From: Pseudomonas palleroniana
GTDB taxonomy: Bacteria; Pseudomonadota; Gammaproteobacteria; Pseudomonadales; Pseudomonadaceae
NCBI RefSeq assembly: GCF_003031675.1
Contig: NZ_PYWX01000034.1
Coordinates: 148,118-212,117 of the forward strand
Reading direction: 5' to 3'
DNA length: 64,000 bases
Position 1 is the stretch's first letter; each line of letters begins with the position of its first letter. Position numbers and translations under genes: made by a program. Below are positions 38,836 to 48,729 of the stretch, one piece after another. Below the pieces are notes generated by a model. The model searched no databases and was not told the DNA's origin. It was given only the letters and a program-made list of their open reading frames with translations.

Positions 38836-40050
38836 TTAGAGCTGACCATCGCGGTCGCGAAAGCCCAGTAGATACAACACGCCATCCAACCCCAGGGTCG
38901 AAATCGCCTGCTTGGCCGATTGCTTGACCAGCGGCTTGGCGCGGAACGCCACACCCAACCCGGCAATCGCCAGCATCGGCAAGTCATTGGCGCCGTCGCC
39001 GACCGCAATGGTCTGCTCCAGGCGCAAACCTTCCTTATGGGCCAATTCCTTCAGCAGGTCGGCCTTGCGCTGCGCATCGACAATCGGCTCTACCGCCACG
39101 CCGGTCACCTTGCCATCCACCACTTCCAATTCGTTGGCGAACACATAGTCGATACCCAGCTTGGCCTGCAGTTGCTTGGCAAAGTAGGTGAAGCCGCCGG
39201 ACAGGATCGCGGTTTTGTAACCCAGGCGCTTGAGTTCAGCGAACAGGGTTTCAGCGCCTTCGGTCAATCGCAGCGAAGCACCGATCGAATCCAGCACGCT
39301 CACGTCCAGCCCCTTGAGCAGCGCCAGACGCTCCTTGAAACTGGCACGGAAATCCAGCTCGCCGGCCATGGCGCGCTCGGTAATCTCGGAGACCTGCTCG
39401 CCCACACCGGCGGCCTTGGCCAACTCGTCAATCACTTCGGCCTCGATCAGCGTGGAGTCCATGTCGAACACCGCCAGGCGACGATTGCGGCGGAACAGCG
39501 AATCTTCCTGGAAGGCGATGTCGACATTCAGCGCCTGGGCCACGCTCAGGAATTCGGCGCGTAATGCCTGCGGGTCAGCCGGCTCGCCGCGCACAGAGAA
39601 CTCGATGCAGCCCTTGCCTTTGTCGGCTGGCGTGTCCAGGGGCATACGACCCGACAGACGGTCGATGTGGTCGATATTCAAACCATACTGGGCAGTGATC
39701 GAACTGACGCGCTGCAATTGTTCAGCCGTCACCTTGCGGGTCAACAGGGTCACGATGTGGCGTTTTTTGCCCTGACCGTCGACCCAATGCTGGTAGTCCT
39801 CTTCGGACACGGGGGTGAATCGCACCTGTTGATCGAGCTTGTATGCCGTAAACAGGATGTCCTTGAGTACCGAGGACGCCTGCTCGGTGCTCGGGATTTC
39901 GACAAGGATGCCGAAGGACAAGGTGTCGTGGATCACCGCCTGACCGATGTCGAGAATGTTCACACCACCCTGGGCCAGCACGCCGGTAATGGCTGCGGTG
40001 AGACCCGGGCGGTCTTCACCGGTGATGTTTATCAGGACAATTTCGCGCAA
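38836..40050 (-). CDS. serB: Phosphoserine phosphatase SerB
   Basis: Last step of serine synthesis, 404 residues. Two N-terminal ACT-like domains (about 1-175) precede the HAD domain with DMDSTLIEAE (Asp196 nucleophile, Asp198) and GDGANDLPM. Translation starts at TTG 40050 with the family N-terminus REIVLINITGEDRPG. It is divergent from ahpA, as serB is from ytjB in E. coli. In P. aeruginosa fimX lies upstream of serB; here there is no fimX. Confidence 0.96.
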   Translation of the reverse strand: MREIVLINITGEDRPGLTAAITGVLAQGGVNILDIGQAVIHDTLSFGILVEIPSTEQASSVLKDILFTAYKLDQQVRFTPVSEEDYQHWVDGQGKKRHIVTLLTRKVTAEQLQRVSSITAQYGLNIDHIDRLSGRMPLDTPADKGKGCIEFSVRGEPADPQALRAEFLSVAQALNVDIAFQEDSLFRRNRRLAVFDMDSTLIEAEVIDELAKAAGVGEQVSEITERAMAGELDFRASFKERLALLKGLDVSVLDSIGASLRLTEGAETLFAELKRLGYKTAILSGGFTYFAKQLQAKLGIDYVFANELEVVDGKVTGVAVEPIVDAQRKADLLKELAHKEGLRLEQTIAVGDGANDLPMLAIAGLGVAFRAKPLVKQSAKQAISTLGLDGVLYLLGFRDRDGQL

Positions 40051-40120
40051 AGCGCACCCCCAGGCTGGAAAAAAACCGCATTCTACCCACTTTCAGTGAC
40101 CATCGGGCACAGCCAGCGCT

Positions 40121-40148
40121 TTGCCGGCCCTAGGGCTATCGCTATACT
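40121..40148 (+). promoter_or_regulatory. Promoter for the ahpA gene
   Basis: TTGCCG (40121-40126), 16 bases, TATACT (40143-40148), placed 35 bases before the GTG start at 40184. The -10 box is strong. Confidence 0.55.
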
Positions 40149-40183
40149 GCGCGTCAACTTCACGGACCAAGAGCCGAGCGCAA

Positions 40184-41713
40184 GTGAACCGGCCCACGCC
40201 AGTAAAAACCGATAACTTCTTCCTGCTGATCTTCCGGGCACTGCGCCACCGCCGTGTGCCGATCGCATTACGCATCGCCAGCCATAACGTGATCCTGGTC
40301 GCCCTGGCCTTGGTGATCTACGCCTGCGTGATGGGTTTGCAGTTCAAGCAGGCCATGCACGAACAAGCTGACGCGCTGGGCGCGAGCCTGACAACCCAGA
40401 CCGCCACGTCGGCGACTGAGTTGCTGGTGTCCAACGACATCCTCAGCCTGAACGTGCTGCTCAATAACCTGACCAAGAACCCGCTGGTGGCTCACGCCGC
40501 TATCTACAGTGTGGATAACCGGATCATGGCCGAAGCCGGGCAGCGCCCGAAAAACGGCCTGTTGGGTGAGGCCGAGGGGCTGTACCAGAGCAACATCACG
40601 TTCCAGGACGTGAAGGCCGGCCAGTTGCGTATCAGCCTGGATATGCAGCAATTCCAGCAGCCGATGACCATCAGCCTGCAAAGCATGGGCATTCTCAGTG
40701 CGATCCTGTTGGCACTGGCCCTGGCCTTGAGCTTGCGCCTGGGTCGGCATATCTCCACGCCGCTGATGCAGTTGCGCATCTGGCTGCGGGATATCGACGA
40801 ACATACCCCGGCCACCGACCGCCAGGACGAAATCGGCGATCTCGCTCGCCAGCTTCACGCCAGCTTCGCCCCGGAGCCGGTGGTGCGCGAACCTGAGCCG
40901 GAACCCGAGCCCGAATACAACGAGGCCGATGAGCCCGAGTTTGAAGTACGCGACCTGCGTGACCCAGGCTTTGATGACAGCGCCCCGGTAGCCGGGCTGA
41001 AGGCAATGCCGCGCCACGTGGTCAAGGCTGAAGAAGACGAACTGGACGACGAAGACCCGTTCGCCGACTTGCGCGACACGTCGGCCACTGCGCCAGTCAC
41101 GGCCCCCAAGCCGGTCCCCGTGAAGAACGCCGAGCCCCAGCACAGCGCGGTATTGGCGGTACAACTGGGTGCCCAGGACCAACTGCGTCGCCTGCCCCGC
41201 GCCCGCCTGACGGAATTGCTCGAACGCTACCGTGACTGTCTCGACCAGGCCGCCTCGCTGTATCAAAGCGAGTTGCACACCCTGAACGATGGCAGCACCT
41301 TGATGCTGTTCCACAGCGAAGACAGTGGCGAAGACTACCTGACCAACGCCATCTGCTGCGGTGAGCTGCTGCGTGCCCTGGGCCATGCCCTGCAAATCGA
41401 AGTGGCGGACAGCGGCATTACCTTGCAACTGCAACTGGGCCTGACCGTCGGCGACGACCTGTTCGGCATGAGCCAGATCGACTTGCTGTTGACCGAGATC
41501 GCCCAGGATGCGCTGGCCTTGTCCCAACACAGCCGCAATTTGCTGCTGGTGGAGCGCAAGATCAGCGAAGACGCCTTGATTCGCCAGCGCGCACGTATCC
41601 GTCCAATCGCCAGCCCCGAAGGTGCAAGCTGCGTGGAACGCCTGATGGAGCCGTACCCGTCGATGCTCGAACGGCAGTTGGCGCGGATGCATGAGACCCG
41701 CACCAAGCCTTGA
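40184..41713 (+). CDS. AhpA/YtjB (Smp-like) membrane protein
   Basis: Membrane protein of 509 residues of the AhpA/YtjB (Smp) family; its biochemical role is not established. An N-terminal membrane helix (about 35-58), a periplasmic segment, and a second helix (about 165-190) are followed by a HAMP-like stretch. The cytoplasmic part has an acidic, Pro/Glu-rich linker (about 225-300, EPEPEPEPEYNEADEPEFE). The C-terminal region (300-490) resembles an inactive cyclase-like domain, which is only an impression. The GTG start at 40184 is chosen from the conserved N-terminus. Confidence 0.85.
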   Translation: MNRPTPVKTDNFFLLIFRALRHRRVPIALRIASHNVILVALALVIYACVMGLQFKQAMHEQADALGASLTTQTATSATELLVSNDILSLNVLLNNLTKNPLVAHAAIYSVDNRIMAEAGQRPKNGLLGEAEGLYQSNITFQDVKAGQLRISLDMQQFQQPMTISLQSMGILSAILLALALALSLRLGRHISTPLMQLRIWLRDIDEHTPATDRQDEIGDLARQLHASFAPEPVVREPEPEPEPEYNEADEPEFEVRDLRDPGFDDSAPVAGLKAMPRHVVKAEEDELDDEDPFADLRDTSATAPVTAPKPVPVKNAEPQHSAVLAVQLGAQDQLRRLPRARLTELLERYRDCLDQAASLYQSELHTLNDGSTLMLFHSEDSGEDYLTNAICCGELLRALGHALQIEVADSGITLQLQLGLTVGDDLFGMSQIDLLLTEIAQDALALSQHSRNLLLVERKISEDALIRQRARIRPIASPEGASCVERLMEPYPSMLERQLARMHETRTKP

Positions 41714-41732
41714 AACACGGCGGTGCGGGCTT

Positions 41733-41823
41733 GTGTGGGAAGGGGCTTGCTCCCGATAGCGGTGGGTCAGCAGCCAATCTGTAGCTGAACCACTGTCATC
41801 GGGAGCAAGCCCCCTCCCACAGT
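41733..41823. repeat. REPIN
   Basis: Inverted REP pair: TGTGGGAAGGGGCTTGCTCC at 41734 and GGGAGCAAGCCCCCTCCCAC ending at 41820. The left copy carries one A for G change. It lies between ahpA and the PqiC-like gene, convergent, with a terminator next to it. Confidence 0.9.
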
Positions 41824-41856
41824 TGATCTTCAGCGCCACTCAACTCTGGCGCAAAC

Positions 41857-41887
41857 AAAAAGGCCCGCTGAATCAGCGGGCCTTTTT
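41857..41887. terminator. Bidirectional terminator
   Basis: AAAAGGCCCGCTG-AAT-CAGCGGGCCTTTTTT, a perfect stem with A and T tails, 17 bases from the stop codon of the lipoprotein gene and about 145 from ahpA. Confidence 0.92.
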
Positions 41888-41904
41888 TGTATCAGCGGTT
41901 CGGC

Positions 41905-42615
41905 TTAGAACCTGAACACTTCCATGTCCGTACGAATCGGCGTGGCCATCGGCATCTTCGGCTTGTCCGGGGCTGCCGGCTTGGCATGTACCGGCGCTGG
42001 TTTGCGCGGCGCTTCGGCGACCGCCGGCTGATTGGCCAATGGCTTGATCGCTACCGACAACTGCTGCGCCAAATGCTGCAACAACACGCCCTGGGCCTGG
42101 ACCTGAGATGCAGTGGTGCCGACGTGCTCTTCCTGCAGGTGCACGATGCGGTTATCACGCACCTGGCCACGGCGATCGATCAAGCGCCACTGGGCATCCA
42201 GGATTGCCGGCTGCGAAGCCCCGGAATCGAGCCGGGTGATGGTCAGCAACACCTGCACATCCGGCGTAAAACCGGTAGGCGCAGGTGCCAGCACCACACG
42301 CTGGCTGTCCAACTGACCGGCCACCTGACGCAGCATCAACTGATTGATATCGGACGACAAACTGCCCGCCCAACGCCCATCGGTGGAACCTTGCAGGCTG
42401 CCGTCGTTCTGACGTTGTAGCAGGGTCTCGCGTTGCAGGTAATCGGCAACGACCACCGGGCCCAGCAATACGGCCATGCCGGCTGCTTGGGCAGGCTGAG
42501 CCGGACTTCCGCTGTCCAGCTGGTACAGCGACACCGGTTGGTGCGTGCTGCAACCCGCCAACCCCAGGAGGCCAGCGAGCATTAAAAATAGAGGAAGGCG
42601 TGGAGCAGTCATCAT
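41905..42615 (-). CDS. PqiC-like lipoprotein (ABC-type transport auxiliary)
   Basis: Outer-membrane lipoprotein candidate, 236 residues. Signal peptide with lipobox LGLAGC (Cys22), then a PqiC/DUF330-like domain (about 28-190) and a Pro/Lys/Ala-rich tail. PqiC proteins normally work with PqiA and PqiB in lipid transport between membranes (family knowledge), but neither partner lies in this window. ATG 42615 and 42612 are both possible starts. Confidence 0.82.
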   Translation of the reverse strand: MMTAPRLPLFLMLAGLLGLAGCSTHQPVSLYQLDSGSPAQPAQAAGMAVLLGPVVVADYLQRETLLQRQNDGSLQGSTDGRWAGSLSSDINQLMLRQVAGQLDSQRVVLAPAPTGFTPDVQVLLTITRLDSGASQPAILDAQWRLIDRRGQVRDNRIVHLQEEHVGTTASQVQAQGVLLQHLAQQLSVAIKPLANQPAVAEAPRKPAPVHAKPAAPDKPKMPMATPIRTDMEVFRF

Positions 42616-42745
42616 CCCATCCAGGTGGCTGCCACAAGGCGAACCACAACGTAATACAAAAAATACCTAAACACGCTCGGCCACGCCGGCGCTGGAAAGG
42701 CCATATCATCCGTGAATATGCGCCATGACTCCAGCGCCAAAGCGT

Positions 42746-42771
42746 CGATCTACGGGTTAAATCGTAGATCG
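42746..42771. terminator. Possible parC terminator
   Basis: Inverted repeat CGATCTACG / CGTAGATCG with an eight-base loop, 16 bases beyond the parC stop codon. There is no T-run on the minus strand, so activity is uncertain. Confidence 0.4.
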
Positions 42772-42787
42772 AGCGTCTTAGTACGCC

Positions 42788-45052
42788 TTAAAGCGGCGCT
42801 TCCACCAACAAAGCATCCACTCGCTGGAAGCCTCGCGGCAGTTTGTTGCCTCGCCGACCGCGCTCACCCTTGTAGTGTTCAAGGTCGTCAGGGCGCAGCG
42901 ACAATGTGCGCTTACCGGCCTGAAGCACCAGGGTCGCGCCTTCCGGGATCACGGCGATGTCGGTCACGTACTCCTCACGACTGGCCACCCGCTCCCCGGG
43001 AATCCCGATAATCTTGTTGCCCTTGCCTTTGCCCAACTGCGGCAGGTCGCTGATCTTGAACACCAGCAAACGGCCTTCAGTGGTCACCGAGGCCAGCCAG
43101 TTGCTCTCACGATCATCCACCGGGCGCGGCAATATCACTTTGGCATTATTCGGCAGGCTCAACAGAGCCTTGCCCGCCTTGTTCTTGGCCTGCAGGTCTT
43201 CACCCTTGACCACGAAGCCGTAACCAGCGTCGGAGGCGATCACGTACAGCGCATCATCATCCGGCAGCAGCACACACTCGAAATTCGCACCCGGCGGCGG
43301 CGTAAGGCGGCCTGTCAGCGGCTCGCCCTGGCCCCGCGCCGAAGGCAAGGTGTGGGCCGGCACCGAATAGCTACGCCCGGTGGAGTCAATGAACACCGCA
43401 AACTGGTTGGATCGTCCGGCCGCAGCGGTCTTGAAGCCATCACCGGCTTTGTAGGAGAGCCCGGTAGCGTCAATATCATGCCCCTTGGCGGAACGAACCC
43501 AACCCTTTTCCGACAGAACGACGGTAATTTTCTCATTCGGCAGCAGTTCGGTTTCCGTCAGCGCCTTGGCTTCCGCACGCTCGACGATTGGCGAACGACG
43601 TTCATCACCGTAAGTTTCCGCGTCTTTGATCAGCTCGCTGCGCACCAGTTTCTTGAGCTTGGCTTCACTGCCCAGCAGGGCTTGCAGCTTGGCTTGCTCC
43701 TTGAGCAGTGCGTCCTGTTCATCACGCAGCTTCATTTCTTCCAGCCGCGCCAGCTGACGCAAGCGGGTATCAAGGATGTAGTCCGCCTGGATCTCACTCA
43801 GCTCGAAACGCGCGATCAGTTCGGCTTTCGGGTGCTCGGCGGTGCGGATGATGTGGATCACTTCATCCAGGTTGAGGTAGGCAATCAGCAAACCGTCCAA
43901 CAGGTGCAGGCGGCGCTCGACCTTGTCGAGGCGAAACTGCAGGCGGCGGCGCACGGTCTGCACGCGGAACTCCAGCCACTCCACCAGCAGGTTGCGCAGG
44001 TTCTTCAACTGCGGCTTGCCGTCCAGGCCAATAATGTTGACGTTGACGCGATAGCTGGACTCCAGATCGGTGCTGGCGAACAGATGCTGCATCAGCACCT
44101 CGTGATCGACCCGGCTGTTGGTCGGGATGATCACGATGCGGCAGGGGTTCTCGTGGTCGGACTCGTCACGCAGGTCGGCGACTTGCGGCAACTTCGACGG
44201 TTTGGCCTGCATCAGCGCAGCGATCTGCTCCAACACCTTGGCGCCGGACACCTGATGCGGCAGCGCGGTGACGATGATGTCGCCATCTTCGATGTGGTAC
44301 ACGGCACGCATGCGCACCGAGCCCTTGCCGGTTTCATACATCTTCAGCAGGTCGGCGCGCGGCGTGATGATTTCCGCTTCGGTCGGATAGTCCGGGCCCT
44401 GGATATGCTCGCAGAGCTGCTCGACCGTCGCTTTGGGCTCATCCAGCAAACGTACGCACGCCGTGGCGACTTCGCGCAAGTTGTGGGGTGGCACGTCGGT
44501 GGCCATGCCGACCGCGATGCCGGTGGTGCCATTGAGCAAAATATTCGGCAAACGTGCAGGCAACACCAAGGGTTCGTCGAGGGTGCCGTCAAAGTTCGGC
44601 CCCCAGTCCGCCGTGCCCTGGCCCAGCTCGCTGAGCAAGACTTCCGAGTAGCGCGACAGACGCGCTTCGGTGTAACGCATGGCGGCAAAGGACTTCGGAT
44701 CATCCGGCGCACCCCAGTTACCCTGCCCGTCCACCAAGGTGTAGCGGTAGCTGAACGGCTGCGCCATCAGCACCATGGCTTCGTAGCAGGCCGAGTCGCC
44801 GTGGGGGTGGAACTTACCGAGCACGTCACCGACGGTACGCGCCGACTTCTTGTGCTTGGAGTCGGCGTCCAGGCCCAGCTCACTCATCGCGTAGACGATA
44901 CGCCGCTGCACGGGTTTCAGGCCGTCGCCGATATGCGGCAAAGCACGGTCCATGATCACGTACATGGAGTAGTTGAGGTAGGCCTTTTCGGTGAAGTCAG
45001 CCAGCGACCGGCGTTCTACGCCATCTAAGCTGTCTGCGAGGATGTCACTCAT
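42788..45052 (-). CDS. parC: DNA topoisomerase IV subunit A
   Basis: DNA-cleaving subunit of topoisomerase IV, 754 residues. The catalytic Tyr127 is in [11 protein letters not shown]. The quinolone-resistance region [12 protein letters not shown] has Ser87 and Glu91, the residues of susceptible strains. The C-terminal beta-pinwheel domain is present. It lies 73 bases downstream of the phytase-like gene and is the third gene of a parE-(phytase-like)-parC unit. Confidence 0.98.
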   Translation of the reverse strand: MSDILADSLDGVERRSLADFTEKAYLNYSMYVIMDRALPHIGDGLKPVQRRIVYAMSELGLDADSKHKKSARTVGDVLGKFHPHGDSACYEAMVLMAQPFSYRYTLVDGQGNWGAPDDPKSFAAMRYTEARLSRYSEVLLSELGQGTADWGPNFDGTLDEPLVLPARLPNILLNGTTGIAVGMATDVPPHNLREVATACVRLLDEPKATVEQLCEHIQGPDYPTEAEIITPRADLLKMYETGKGSVRMRAVYHIEDGDIIVTALPHQVSGAKVLEQIAALMQAKPSKLPQVADLRDESDHENPCRIVIIPTNSRVDHEVLMQHLFASTDLESSYRVNVNIIGLDGKPQLKNLRNLLVEWLEFRVQTVRRRLQFRLDKVERRLHLLDGLLIAYLNLDEVIHIIRTAEHPKAELIARFELSEIQADYILDTRLRQLARLEEMKLRDEQDALLKEQAKLQALLGSEAKLKKLVRSELIKDAETYGDERRSPIVERAEAKALTETELLPNEKITVVLSEKGWVRSAKGHDIDATGLSYKAGDGFKTAAAGRSNQFAVFIDSTGRSYSVPAHTLPSARGQGEPLTGRLTPPPGANFECVLLPDDDALYVIASDAGYGFVVKGEDLQAKNKAGKALLSLPNNAKVILPRPVDDRESNWLASVTTEGRLLVFKISDLPQLGKGKGNKIIGIPGERVASREEYVTDIAVIPEGATLVLQAGKRTLSLRPDDLEHYKGERGRRGNKLPRGFQRVDALLVEAPL

Positions 45053-45125
45053 GCGGGCCTCATCAATATCAGGTAAGGCGCAGCGGAACTGCCGCCGCGC
45101 TGAGTCAATTCAAAAAAACAGTGGT

Positions 45126-46121
45126 TCATGGCTGGGCGCTCCAGCCACCGGCCGGGGCAGCGAAACGATAGACCATTGGGCGTTTCTCACCATCGGCCCG
45201 TGGGCCGAAATTATTGTCGATGCCCACCCAGGCACCGTCTGCATCCACTATCAGGGCTTCAGCCAGGCCGTAGGGCTGGGCATAACGTCGGCTGGGCGTC
45301 AGCGCCTCGTCGGCAAATGACCAGCACAGCTCGACCTTGGCGGTGAGGGTATCGCGCCGGCAAATCTGGAACGCATTGCGCTCCAGGGTAAACAGCTTGC
45401 CGTTGTACAGCGCCAGATCGGCGAAGTCCTTGGACACCGCCTTGGCATTTTCAAACTGTGCCGGCTGCACTTCCTGGCCCGCTTCGCTGAGCAATACGCA
45501 GGGGCCGTCGCAGTCCCATACGCTCTGCCCGCGCTTGATGGCGATCAGGCCACGTCGCTCGCGTTCGGCCGCCAGCCAGATCTGATTGCCCTCGGCATTC
45601 ACCGCCAGGCCCTCAAACAAGGCATTGAAGTGCAGCAACATGCCACTGGCCCGGGCTTCACGCACCATGCCAGGGGCGATTTTCAACCACTCGGCCGTCC
45701 CCGTTGCCGGCACCTGCAGCACCGCCGCATGGGCTTCGCTGACGATGTAACGATTGCCTGCGGCATCGCAGGTGATGCCTTCAAAATCCAGGTCGCCCCC
45801 GCGAATGAAGGACGCGGCCTTGGTCCGCGAACGCAAGCCCCACGGCAAACCGGAGTCAGGCACCGGTGGCACGTCGATCTTTACCGTTTCGGCCTTCCAG
45901 GTCGGCGCACTGATATCCAGGCGATAGATCTGGTCGTCGTCACGGTCCGACACCGTCCACAGCTCCTTGCCGCACAAGGCCAGGCCCGACAGATTACCGC
46001 CGCGCATACCGTCCACCGGGTGTTCGCCTACCAGCTTGAGCTCAGCCACGGGCGCGGCGACCCCTTCGGTGGCCGCCAACCCGCTCAACATCAGGATCGC
46101 CAAGGCGAAACCTGTGCGCAT
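45126..46121 (-). CDS. Phytase-like esterase domain protein between parE and parC
   Basis: Secreted or periplasmic protein of 331 residues. Signal peptide (about 1-23, ends GVAAPVA), then a beta-propeller-like esterase-like-phytase domain with SGLALCGKELWTVSDRDDDQIYRL, GGDLDFEGITCD and LFEGLAVNAEGNQIWLAAERE. The enzymatic substrate is unknown. Its ATG overlaps the parE TGA (TGATG), and it lies upstream of parC, so it is co-transcribed with topoisomerase IV without an obvious functional link. Confidence 0.85.
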   Translation of the reverse strand: MRTGFALAILMLSGLAATEGVAAPVAELKLVGEHPVDGMRGGNLSGLALCGKELWTVSDRDDDQIYRLDISAPTWKAETVKIDVPPVPDSGLPWGLRSRTKAASFIRGGDLDFEGITCDAAGNRYIVSEAHAAVLQVPATGTAEWLKIAPGMVREARASGMLLHFNALFEGLAVNAEGNQIWLAAERERRGLIAIKRGQSVWDCDGPCVLLSEAGQEVQPAQFENAKAVSKDFADLALYNGKLFTLERNAFQICRRDTLTAKVELCWSFADEALTPSRRYAQPYGLAEALIVDADGAWVGIDNNFGPRADGEKRPMVYRFAAPAGGWSAQP

Positions 46122-48025
46122 CAGCCCAGAACCTCGGCCAGGTTGCCGTTGGATTCCAGCCAGGATTTACGGTCGCCGGCGCGCTTCTTGGCCAGCAACA
46201 TGTCCATCATTTCGGCGGTGGCGACGAAGTCGTCCAGGGTCAGTTGCACCAGACGCCGAGTGTTCGGGTCCATGGTAGTTTCGCGCAGCTGCGGCGGGTT
46301 CATCTCACCCAGCCCCTTGAATCGCGTGACCTGCGGCTTGCCACGCTTCTTCTCGGCCACCAGGCGATCGAGAATGCCATCGCGCTCGGCTTCGTCCAGG
46401 GCGTAGAAGATCTCCTTGCCCAGGTCGATACGGTACAGCGGTGGCATGGCGACATAGACGTGGCCGGCCTCCACCAACGGGCGGAAGTGCTGGACGAACA
46501 GCGCGCAGAGCAAGGTGGCGATGTGCAGGCCGTCGGAGTCGGCGTCGGCGAGGATGCAGATTTTGCCGTAGCGCAACTGGCTCATGTCCTCTGCGCCCGG
46601 GTCCACGCCAATAGCCACGGCAATGTTATGCACTTCCTGGCTGGCGAGGACCTCGCTGCCGTCGACTTCCCAGGTGTTGAGGATCTTGCCGCGTAACGGC
46701 AGGATCGCCTGGAATTCCTTATCCCGCGCCTGCTTGGCGGAACCACCGGCGGAGTCACCCTCCACCAGGAACAGTTCGGAACGCATCGGGTCCTGCCCCG
46801 CGCAATCGGCCAGTTTGCCTGGCAGTGCCGGGCCTTGGGTGATGCGCTTGCGCTCGACTTTCTTGCTCGCCTTCAGGCGTCGGCCGGCGTTGCTGATCGC
46901 CAGTTCCGCCAGGGCCAGGCCCAGCTCCGGGTGCTCGTTGAGCCACAGGCTGAAGGCATCCTTGACCACTCCGGAAACAAAGGCCGCCGCTTCCCGGGAC
47001 GACAGGCGCTCCTTGGTCTGGCCGGAAAATTGCGGTTCCTGCATCTTCATCGACAGCACGAACGCGATGCGCTCCCACACGTCCTCCGGCGCCAGCTTCA
47101 CGCCGCGCGGCAACAGACTGCGGTATTCGCAGAACTCGCGCATGGCGTCCAGCAAACCCTGGCGCAAACCGTTGACGTGAGTGCCGCCCTGAGCGGTGGG
47201 GATCAGGTTGACGTAGCTTTCCTGCACGCTGTCGCCACCTTCGGGCAACCACAGCAGAGCCCAGTCGACGGCCTCTTTATTACCCGCCAGGCTGCCGCAG
47301 AACGGCTCGTTGGGCAGGCGTTCGAAATCGCTGACCGAGTCTTCCAGATAGGAGCGCAGGCCGTCTTCGTAGTGCCACTCGACCTTCTCGCCGGTGCCTT
47401 TGTCTTCAAAGGTGACGAGCAGGCCCGGACACAACACGGCCTTGGCCTTGAGCACATGCTTGAGGCGGCTGATGGAGAATTTCGGTGAATCGAAGTATTT
47501 CGGGTCCGGCGCAAAGTACACGCTGGTGCCGGTGTTGCGCTTGCCAACGGTGCCGATCACTTCCAGGTCGGTGGCCTTGTACCCATCGGCGAACGTCATC
47601 TGGTACTCGTTGCCGTCACGCTTGACCTTGACCCGCACCAGCGTGGACAGGGCGTTGACCACGGAAATGCCTACACCGTGCAGGCCGCCGGAGAACTGGT
47701 AGTTCTTGTTGGAAAACTTGCCACCGGCATGCAGCTTGGTGAGGATCAGCTCGACGCCCGGCACCCCCTCTTCCGGGTGAATGTCCACCGGCATGCCGCG
47801 ACCATCGTCGGACACTTCAAGGGAGTGGTCGGCGTGAAGAATGACATGCACCGACTTGGCATGCCCGGCCAAGGCTTCGTCGACGCTGTTGTCGATGACT
47901 TCCTGGGCAAGGTGGTTCGGCCGACTGGTGTCGGTGTACATGCCGGGGCGTTTGCGCACCGGGTCGAGGCCCGAGAGGACTTCGATGGCGTCGGCGTTAT
48001 AAGAGCTAGCGCTGGGAGTGGCCAT
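46121..48025 (-). CDS. parE: DNA topoisomerase IV subunit B
   Basis: ATPase subunit of topoisomerase IV, 634 residues. The GHKL ATPase domain has NSVDEALAGHA, DDGRGMPVDIH and GGLHGVGISVVNAL. The TOPRIM domain has LFLVEGDSAGGSAKQARD and ILADADSDGLHI. The C-terminal ends with FKGLGEMNPPQL. It is followed by the phytase-like gene and parC. The yqiA gene ends 44 bases upstream of its start, as in E. coli. Confidence 0.98.
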   Translation of the reverse strand: MATPSASSYNADAIEVLSGLDPVRKRPGMYTDTSRPNHLAQEVIDNSVDEALAGHAKSVHVILHADHSLEVSDDGRGMPVDIHPEEGVPGVELILTKLHAGGKFSNKNYQFSGGLHGVGISVVNALSTLVRVKVKRDGNEYQMTFADGYKATDLEVIGTVGKRNTGTSVYFAPDPKYFDSPKFSISRLKHVLKAKAVLCPGLLVTFEDKGTGEKVEWHYEDGLRSYLEDSVSDFERLPNEPFCGSLAGNKEAVDWALLWLPEGGDSVQESYVNLIPTAQGGTHVNGLRQGLLDAMREFCEYRSLLPRGVKLAPEDVWERIAFVLSMKMQEPQFSGQTKERLSSREAAAFVSGVVKDAFSLWLNEHPELGLALAELAISNAGRRLKASKKVERKRITQGPALPGKLADCAGQDPMRSELFLVEGDSAGGSAKQARDKEFQAILPLRGKILNTWEVDGSEVLASQEVHNIAVAIGVDPGAEDMSQLRYGKICILADADSDGLHIATLLCALFVQHFRPLVEAGHVYVAMPPLYRIDLGKEIFYALDEAERDGILDRLVAEKKRGKPQVTRFKGLGEMNPPQLRETTMDPNTRRLVQLTLDDFVATAEMMDMLLAKKRAGDRKSWLESNGNLAEVLG

Positions 48026-48069
48026 GGGGTCTCGTCGTGAGTCGTTCGATTAAAAAATGACCTGCGACT

Positions 48070-48678
48070 TTACAGTGCCGCAAAGTCGAAGGATTGATAC
48101 TGATCTGCGCCGATGCCGGCAAAACTCAACATCGCCGGCAATTGCTGGGCGAACCCTTGGTAACCATGGTCGCCACCGGCCTGGATACGCAAGGCACAGG
48201 CCCGGTAATACTGTTGGGCGAGGCGATAATCCAGGGTTTCATCCCCGGTCTGCAACCACACCTGGTAACGCCCGGCGTCCAGCGGCGCCGGCACTTCCAG
48301 CTCGGCCAGGGCCGCGACGTGATCGTGGGTCAATTCCCAGGCCTCACCGGTGTAAAGATTGGTCTGAGTGCCCAGGTAACCATCGAACATCCGATGGGGG
48401 CTGACCGCCGGGTTGACCAGCAGTGCCTTGAGGCCATGGCGCTCGGCAAGATGGGTTGCATAGTAGCCGCCGAGTGAGCTGCCGACCAGCAGCGGCCGCC
48501 CCAACTGCGCAATGGCCTCCTCCAATTGAGGAATCGCCTGACGCGGGTGGTGATGCAGCGCCGGCACGCGCAACTGGTCGGCCAAGCCGAGGCTATCCAT
48601 CACAGCAGTCAACTGGCTGGCCTTGTTGGACGCAGGCGCGCTGTTGAAACCGTGGATATACAAGATCGAAGCGGACAT
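48070..48678 (-). CDS. yqiA: YqiA family alpha/beta-hydrolase
   Basis: Small alpha/beta-hydrolase (esterase), 202 residues. It begins with ILYIHGFNSAPASNKA (oxyanion region). The nucleophile elbow is GSSLGGYYA, and the final His is in GGDHGYQGF. The physiological substrate is unknown. ATG 48678 has GGAGAG upstream. It sits between cpdA and parE, the same order as E. coli. Confidence 0.92.
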   Translation of the reverse strand: MSASILYIHGFNSAPASNKASQLTAVMDSLGLADQLRVPALHHHPRQAIPQLEEAIAQLGRPLLVGSSLGGYYATHLAERHGLKALLVNPAVSPHRMFDGYLGTQTNLYTGEAWELTHDHVAALAELEVPAPLDAGRYQVWLQTGDETLDYRLAQQYYRACALRIQAGGDHGYQGFAQQLPAMLSFAGIGADQYQSFDFAAL

Positions 48679-48729
48679 GCCGGGCTCTCCGTGCAGCAGC
48701 CAAAGAGGCGCAGTTTACAGGTAAATCTC

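Noticed and set aside
42875..45028. A 717-codon plus-strand open frame
   Set aside because: It is antisense to parC, which is complete and conserved.
42788..45052. Quinolone-resistance mutation in parC
   Set aside because: Ser87 and Glu91 are the residues of susceptible strains, so no resistance substitution is present at these sites.
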